Positions 57,954-64,000 of a DNA stretch of 64,000 nucleotides are shown piece after piece. The notes beneath the pieces were generated by a model. That model saw only the letters and a program-made list of their open reading frames with translations. It was not told the DNA's origin and made no database searches. Where the stretch lies: assembly GCA_017354895.1 (NCBI GenBank), contig CP071498.1, forward strand, positions 1,736,001 through 1,800,000, read 5' to 3'. How positions within the stretch are numbered: position 1 is the stretch's first letter; the number at the start of each line of letters is the position of its first letter. Source of the DNA: Podospora comata (taxonomy: Eukaryota; Ascomycota; Sordariomycetes; Sordariales; Podosporaceae). The translations under genes and the position numbers were made by a program.

Positions 57954-59273
57954 CTACCAAGGCCTGTTGTCAGTACGATGCGCGCCAATCAGAGTATTTG
58001 CACACTGACCTCTTTTTCGACCTAGGGCAAGTTGCAACTCTCCTGCGTTTGCCATGGATGTGGATCTCGTGCTCATAGACGCCAAGGGCGCATTGACAAC
58101 ATGTCTTGGGCCACCTGGTACATTGCTCTGAGAGGGAAGTGTTGCATGATGAGCTCGACCTGAGCCTGGAGCATATCTATTGGTTCTCTGTTCAACTCTT
58201 GGGACAGACACGTATGTTGGTGATGCAGTGGTGTTGAAGACTTGTGGCTGAATGAGGTTTTCTGGTGGTCCTGTACCATAACGTCAGTTCGATGCGCCTG
58301 TTGATATGAGAATAGTAGGACCCAATCACTTACTTTGGTGAGTGTAGCTTTCTGGGACAGTCATGCTTCTTTGAACAGTCTGAGCTTGTTGGTCAGGGGC
58401 CACTGTCACATATCTGGGCCTACTGATCCGGTCGGCCCCTGAAAATGCAGCGCGCGGCAGTCTTGTATCTCTGACTCCATGTCCTGCTTGTGGAAGATCT
58501 CTTGGGCGAAGACGGCCTGAGGAGACTTGCTCTCGTTGTGATGTCCCTTCCTCGGCACGCATCTGATAGAGCTGCTCCTGAAGTTCTCGACACTTCTTTT
58601 TGAGTTTGTCGTAGACACTCCGAAAATGTAGCAGTTCCTTATTTCTTTTTTCCAGATCTCTGTTGAGATCTTCACACTGGCGCGAAATAATTTCCTCCTC
58701 CCTTTGTATTGCTAGATGGGAAGTGAGCAAAGGGGAAAGGACCCGGGGATCTTGTAGCTATCTGCAACATACCATCATATTTAGCTTTCCAGCCAGCACA
58801 GGTTCTCGACAATTCCGCCTTTTCTCGACCATCCTTTGATCTTTTGCAGTGAGCATGTAGCTGTCAAAAAGATAGATATATGAGGGAGCAACTGACATTT
58901 GTACTTCTAGTTGCTGTGACCAGAACGCCATCGCACTTGAAGCAGCTTCCATGATCATTGTTGGGCTGAGCCCATACATCAACTGGACCGCATCTTGAAC
59001 CGATGATTCCCAGTCCTGATGATTGCAGATTTCTTCTTCCTCAAGATGTTTTCTGCACACCGGGCAGCTCCATGGTGGCTCATTTCCGAAGCCATGGGTG
59101 ATGGCGCATTGGTTACAGAGGATGTGCCTGCTCCCAAAGTTAGCCGTCTTCCTGACTGACATTCGCCAGATACCGAAAATAAAAATTGAGACTTACATAC
59201 AAGAGGTGACAACCATGCCATTCACCAACTCGGCATCGCAGCCCTGGACCTTGCACTTCAGATAAACAGGCAT
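57954..59273 (-). CDS. HEI10-type meiotic RING protein
   Basis: Five exons: 59273-59197, 59127-58905, 58860-58773, 58711-58334 and 58270-57954; 360 residues. RING at 7-50: C7, C12, C25, H27, C30, C33, C47 and C50, with VTSCMHILC spanning the first junction. Next come LSPTMIMEAASSAMAFWSQQ, matching the HEI10/CCNB1IP1 GLxPxxIxExxxRAxxFW segment, then a coiled coil (~105-165) and a Gln/Ser/Arg-rich tail. Intron 2 is only 44 nt. HEI10 proteins mark future crossover sites on the synaptonemal complex and act as SUMO/ubiquitin-type ligases. A GTCAGT...ACAACAG pair near the end could splice out 47 nt and change the last residues. It is divergent from Ula1. Confidence 0.82.
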
Positions 59274-59896
59274 TTTGACTGCGGCGCAGATGCTGAGACC
59301 GTCGTTCAAAGCGAATTGCAGATAACAGCAATCATTTGACGAAGAGATTTCTAATCTGATGCTCTGATCTATCGGTGAAGATTCTGAAGTGCAATGGGAA
59401 TGGAAGGTGGGTGGCTTGATGGCCATCCTCGTTCCTTCCAAACTCAATGGTGCAGGTGGATATGGTGCCTGGAGCCATGTGATGGCTGGAAACTCAGCGA
59501 TCGTTCCGTGAATTCACCGTAAGAGAAGTGAATTGTCTTTGTCTCTTTATCTGGACTCCAATCACTGGTATCTTATTCTGCTACCTCTTCTCTCTCTCAT
59601 CATCATCGAGTGAGGTTGATTTCAACAACTGGGTTAGGGTTCTTTCCCAGCCACGGCAAGCCACGCCAAGTATCCCTGAAGCACGGACCGACCCGTTAGT
59701 TCTCCACCAAACTCCCCCAAGTGCCAGGATCTTGGTTGGCGCCTCGACTCCACCTCCCCGCCTTGTGGCTGTGCCTCTCACTCAGGCACCCTCACCCACT
59801 CCCTGAAGCTTACTGAAGCAGAGCCTCTCGAGTTAACGGCCGACGACAGTAAACAAACATCTCGCTGTGTGACACCGTCAGCGCGATTCATCAAAC
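59274..59896. promoter_or_regulatory. Divergent promoter region, HEI10 / Ula1
   Basis: 623 bp between divergent starts. No gene resemblance. The HEI10 side should carry a meiotic promoter; no specific element is claimed. Confidence 0.4.
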
Positions 59897-62017
59897 ATGA
59901 CCGAAATCGTAATGAGCCAGACACCACCGATTCTGCATGGCCCTTCAGAAAAGGAACGGAAATATGATCGTCAGCTTCGCCTATGGGCTGCCAGTGGCCA
60001 AGCTGCCCTCGAGTCAGCCAATATCTTGCTGGTGAACTCTGGCCCTGGCACAGTGGGTGTTGAGACTTTGAAGAACCTGGTGTTGCCAGGTACGTTTACT
60101 CGCTCTTATATCTCATACTATGAGTTTGAAGCTAACATATGTATCCAGGAATTGGTCGCTTTGCCATTTATGATGAAGCCAGGGTCGAGGAAGCAGACTT
60201 GGGCGTCAACTTTTTTCTGGATGAGGACAGCCTGGGAAAGCCGAGGTCAGAGAGTCTCACAGGACATCTGTTGGAGCTGAACCCAGAGGTCCAGGGTGAC
60301 TGGTATCCGAATGAGGTAGGTGGACTCATCCGTGACTCTCAACCAGTTATCACGCTGTAAGTGTGAGCTCTCATCACACAACTATACTCACATACGGTGG
60401 TGGTGAATATAGAATGTCAAGACTTTAGACTCCCTCCTCACGAGTTCCCCCGTCTTCACAACCATCATATATACACACCCCATCACACCAGAGGACCTCT
60501 CGCTTCTGGAATCACATGGGCAACAACACCAAACCCCGCTGGTGGCGATACACTCCGCTGGCTTCTACTCTTACTTCCGCATCAACCTCCCAGGAGCTTT
60601 CCCCATCGTCGACACACATCCAGACGAGACAGCCACGACAGACCTTCGCCTCCTCACCCCATGGCCTGAGTTGGCTGTGTTCGCGGAGGAGCTAACGAAG
60701 AACATTGATGATCTGTCTGACTTCGAGCATGGTCACCTGCCTTATGCCGTGATATTGCTCCACTATCTTGAGAGATGGAAAGCGGAGCACGATGGCAGCT
60801 ACCCCTCAACCTACAAGGAGAAGACCGAGTTTCGTCGGATAGTCCAGGGCGCGGCGAGGACCCAGAATGCCGAGGGTGGCGAAGAGAACTTTGATGAAGC
60901 GGCTGCTGCCGTGCTCAAGACCCTTGTGGTGCCATCACTACCGTCGGGGTTGAAGGAGATATTCGAATACGAGCGCACAAACCCAGTAAGTCACAACCTT
61001 GGTTAGAGAGATGGGCCACCCCTCTTTCGTGATGGTGTCGTCGTCGACAGCTACCCCTCTTTGATGAACGTGTCAGGCAGATGCTGACGAGGCTGCCCCA
61101 GGCAGAGCAAAAGTCCGGGTTCTGGGTGATCGCCGACGCGGTCAAGGCCTTCTACGAGAAGCACAAGTGCTTACCCCTCCCGGGGAAAGTCCCTGACATG
61201 AAGGCCCAGTCCAAGGTGTACATTCAGCTCCAGAATATCTACAAGGCAAAGGCACGCAAGGATGCTGCTGAGATCTTGGAAACCGTCCAAGCCACGGCCG
61301 GTGGCCAGACCATCGATCCCGCAGAAGTGGACCTCTTCTGCAAGAACGCAGCCTTTGTCAAGCTCATCAACGCAACGACGGGGAAGATCAGCAGGGCAGA
61401 TCGCTTGAAGGAGGTAGCAGGTGAGTTCCCACAATATTCCCCATTCCCGTCCGTGGTTGTCGTCGAGGACGACATACCCCTCCCCATATTGGCCACTCCA
61501 GACGTCCATTGGGCGCGCGGAGGGGCAAGGTCATGAGACGAGGAGGGGTGTGACAGGAACGAGGAAATTCGGACGAAGAAAGAAACGAGAGAGAAAAGAA
61601 AGGCTGGCTGACAATAGAGTGCCATTTTCGCCACTCACTTTTACAGCCCAAGAGTTTCGCAACGACGAGCAAGCCGAAATGACCCTCCAGCCACTCTCGC
61701 TTCTCCCCATTTATCTCGCCATGCAGGCAACAGCCCACCAAGTTGAGACAGAAGACGGCCGCGGCTGGCCTAGACAAGAGGAGGTGTTGGCAAGGGTAGC
61801 CAAGATGGTGCCCGGGGCAGACGAGAACGAGAGGGTTCGCCAGGCGGTGGAGGAGGTGGCTCGCGCCGAGGGGGGCGAGCTGCACAATGTTGCTGCGCTG
61901 ACGGGGGGGATGGTGGCGCAGGAGATGATCAAGATCATTACTAAGCAGTATATCCCTATTGATAATACTTGCTTATTTGACGGCATTAGCAGCCGGTGCC
62001 AGATCCTTCGCCTATAG
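59897..62017 (+). CDS. ula1: NEDD8-activating enzyme E1 regulatory subunit Ula1/NAE1
   Basis: Five exons: 59897-60089, 60149-60315, 60413-60985, 61051-61420 and 61647-62017; all phases agree, 557 residues (human NAE1 is 534). It starts with [20 protein letters not shown], then [24 protein letters not shown] and [20 protein letters not shown], the ThiF-type adenylation-like domain. Later come [20 protein letters not shown], a helical middle ([19 protein letters not shown]), and the C-terminal [21 protein letters not shown]. The catalytic cysteine lies in the partner Uba3, as expected for this subunit. It activates NEDD8/Rub1 for cullin modification. Intron 4 (226 nt) is long compared with the others. 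Confidence 0.9.
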
Positions 62018-64000
62018 GGTATCGGGGAAGGAGGGCGGGATGTATTATGGGGAGCAGGGGATCAGCAACAGGTGATGGGGGAGGTGGATCAGCAGCAGGA
62101 GATTGAAGGGGTAGTGGTGGTAGTGGATGGTGATGATGATGGGGTGATGGTGAAAGAGGCAAGAGGGAAGAAGAGAAGGGGGGGTGAGCTGGAGCTTGTG
62201 GATATGGGTAGGGAAAGGGAAGCGCCGGCGTTGCGGCTGGGGACAAAACTGGAGGAGAAGGAGCCTGAAGGGGTTGCTAGCCGGCCTGGGCTTGCTGGGC
62301 TCGCCAGTAGGGAACTCAAGGGAGAGGCCTGCTTCTTGTGTGAGGAGGATGAGGAGGAGGAGACATGATTGGATCTGGGCTTCTCTTTCCTGCTTGGTGA
62401 GGTGCTGGATATGGGGAGTGAAGGGCAGGCTGAGAATAGAAATCAAGGGAAACCAGGGGAAGGAAGGGTGTATCTGCCGTCATCATAGAGTACTCTATAG
62501 AATGGGGAGAACAGAACTGAAGAGCAGAGCAGAGCTAAATAACGTCAGGGACCCTCATATGGTGGCCAGGCCAAGAAATTATTGTGGTATCATGATAAGG
62601 AAGTGGTTGGCTGATAGATGGATGATAAGCAGCAGCAGTTTCAACGATCGTGTTTGGCCATGAGCTGTTTGCATCATCGCATGTCTGTTCTGTAAGTGCC
62701 CGTCAGCCAGTCAGTCGGGTTCGTCACCCAGTTAGAATCTCACATTTGTTTTCGTCTTTGGATCAGGCTGATATCAAACAAAATGACAATGACGACGCGG
62801 TTGGTGTGTTGTGTGTGTGTTTCATTGGAGGTTTTTCTTTTCGGCATTGAAGGGTAGCTGTTCCGATGGAATATCCCGCTTGGCTAGGTAGGTGTGTTTG
62901 TTGGGCTTTTTATGCAAAATTCAGGCACGGATAGCTGCTTATGCAGGGTGGTTTTCTAACCCTTTTGCACATCACGCTAGATACCAAGACACCGTAGCTA
63001 CGCTTTTCTTCCATTCGTTCTATTCCGTTTTGGTACTTGGTGTTTGGGTTCATGTTGGGGAAAATGAAGGGACTTGCTCCTGATGAAGATTGGAGAGAGA
63101 GAGAGAGAGGGAGGGAGAGAAAAAGTTGGGGTATGACGATACCCAATTGGGTGATAGTTTTGGGGAGAGACAAGTCGAGTGATATGTTGGGTCTGCTCCA
63201 TCTAAAAAATGATGTTTTTTTTTTCTTGTTTGTGAAAGCTACTCTGCCTTGTTGCTGTCAATGTCATCGTCAGTGTGTCTCGTTTGTGTCTTTGCATATA
63301 CATATATGCATGTATCTGTAGGTAGGCAGAGATGCAAGGCAACAAGCAAGTAACCAGCAGCAGCACAGTCACCGTTTTGTCTCTTTTCAGCTGGCTACCC
63401 TTCCCCAAAATGAACAAAAATTGTGGGTTTGGGAGACTGGATTCACTGCTTTGGTAATAGTCTGACAGACTTTTCTGGCAGGCGTAGTATCCTGGGCCGC
63501 CTTTTTTGGGACCGTCATCGTCGAATCTGGCGTGGTGTCTGGCATCTTGTTGAGTACTACTCCAGCCAATGGGACCAGTCCGTTTTCAGGCATCTTCTTC
63601 AGCCTTCCCATTTTTCGATGCAGACCTGGTAAACCAGGTTAGGTCACCTGGTTTTGCAGATACCTTCTGCTTCCCTTGATTCCCTCTGTAAACAGTACGG
63701 GTACAACACAACCCGCTCGGCTGCTGTCGTTTGGGTTCAGGGGATGAGGAAAACGAGCAATTCAGAACAGAGAAAAAAACCTGGAAGTAGTACTAATGCA
63801 GACTGCAATTGGTAGCTTGCCATGGCATGGCATGGCACATGTATGGTATATGCAAAATGCAGCTACTGTCTGCAGCAAGCCAAAGACCGTTGCGACCAAG
63901 ATTTCAGCCATTTCTCACCCACCTATTTCTTTTCGGACCGCAGAGCCTGGGTGGCACCCTTTCGTTTCTGCTTCTGGTTGGAGAGTGGGCCACTGAAAGG
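62018..64000. other. Terminal intergenic region
   Basis: About 2 kb after the Ula1 stop. 62018-62370 is purine-rich and gives charged low-complexity frames, probably 3' UTR. A GA run lies at 63093-63120. A short GC-richer block at 63470-63630 is open on both strands but matches nothing I know. No gene is supported. Confidence 0.4.

Noticed and set aside
62072-62368. 98-codon acidic frame after Ula1
   Set aside because: Val/Asp/Glu/Gly-rich low complexity in a purine-rich 3' region, with no start context or conserved motif.
63387-63632. Overlapping open frames on both strands near the right edge
   Set aside because: Neither translation resembles a known family and no splice-extended exon could be linked. 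It might be part of a gene beyond the window, but that cannot be supported.

Overview
The window is nuclear DNA of a filamentous ascomycete, most likely a Sordariomycete close to Sordariales. The evidence is the many short introns (mostly 44-100 nt) with GTAxGT donors and YAG acceptors, the conserved single-copy gene set, an Egh16-like secreted protein, and strong repeat-induced point mutation (RIP) in repeats. RIP appears as loss of CpA/TpG with CpG kept. The exact genus cannot be read from the sequence. All gene models are hand-built from splice signals, reading frame and family resemblance; no database was searched.

1-29.7 kb is a dense housekeeping block. In order: 5' end of a Syf1-like splicing factor (-); V-ATPase subunit D (+); a U1A/U2B''-type snRNP protein (-); an Asi1/Asi3-type membrane RING ligase (+); tRNA-splicing endonuclease subunit Sen34 (-); Elongator subunit Elp4 (-); RNA polymerase subunit Rpb8 (+); a DUF4743-Nudix hydrolase (-); a Hikeshi/Opi10 protein (+); a Ynd1-type apyrase (-); exosome subunit Mtr3 (-); an Anp1/Mnn9-family mannosyltransferase (+); and a Gea/GBF1-type ARF exchange factor (+). 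The genes serve mRNA and tRNA processing, transcription, RNA decay and Golgi/vacuole function. They look intact and sit mostly in convergent or divergent pairs.

30-54 kb is an accessory, degenerating island. It opens with a secreted SGNH-hydrolase-like gene that seems to lack its GDS serine block, followed by a decayed ~200 bp tandem repeat. Then come relics: an alpha/beta-hydrolase, NLR-type (NACHT/ankyrin and NLR-associated hydrolase) genes, an F-box gene, and an O-methyltransferase fragment abutting a questin-oxidase-like gene. The last pair suggests a lost anthraquinone-type metabolite cluster. A solo LTR with a 5 bp target-site duplication splits the questin-oxidase relic. A complete but RIP-destroyed 7.2 kb Ty3/gypsy chromovirus lies at 45316-52499 on the minus strand, with 421 bp LTRs and an ATTAC duplication. 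Between its chromodomain and 3' LTR it carries a tRNA-like sequence and a coding-like frame on the opposite strand. Its RIP switches on and off at the same LTR coordinate in both LTRs.

55-62 kb returns to normal genes: an Egh16-like secreted protein (-), a HEI10-type meiotic RING protein (-) and the NEDD8-activating-enzyme regulatory subunit Ula1/NAE1 (+). The last 2 kb show no gene I can support.
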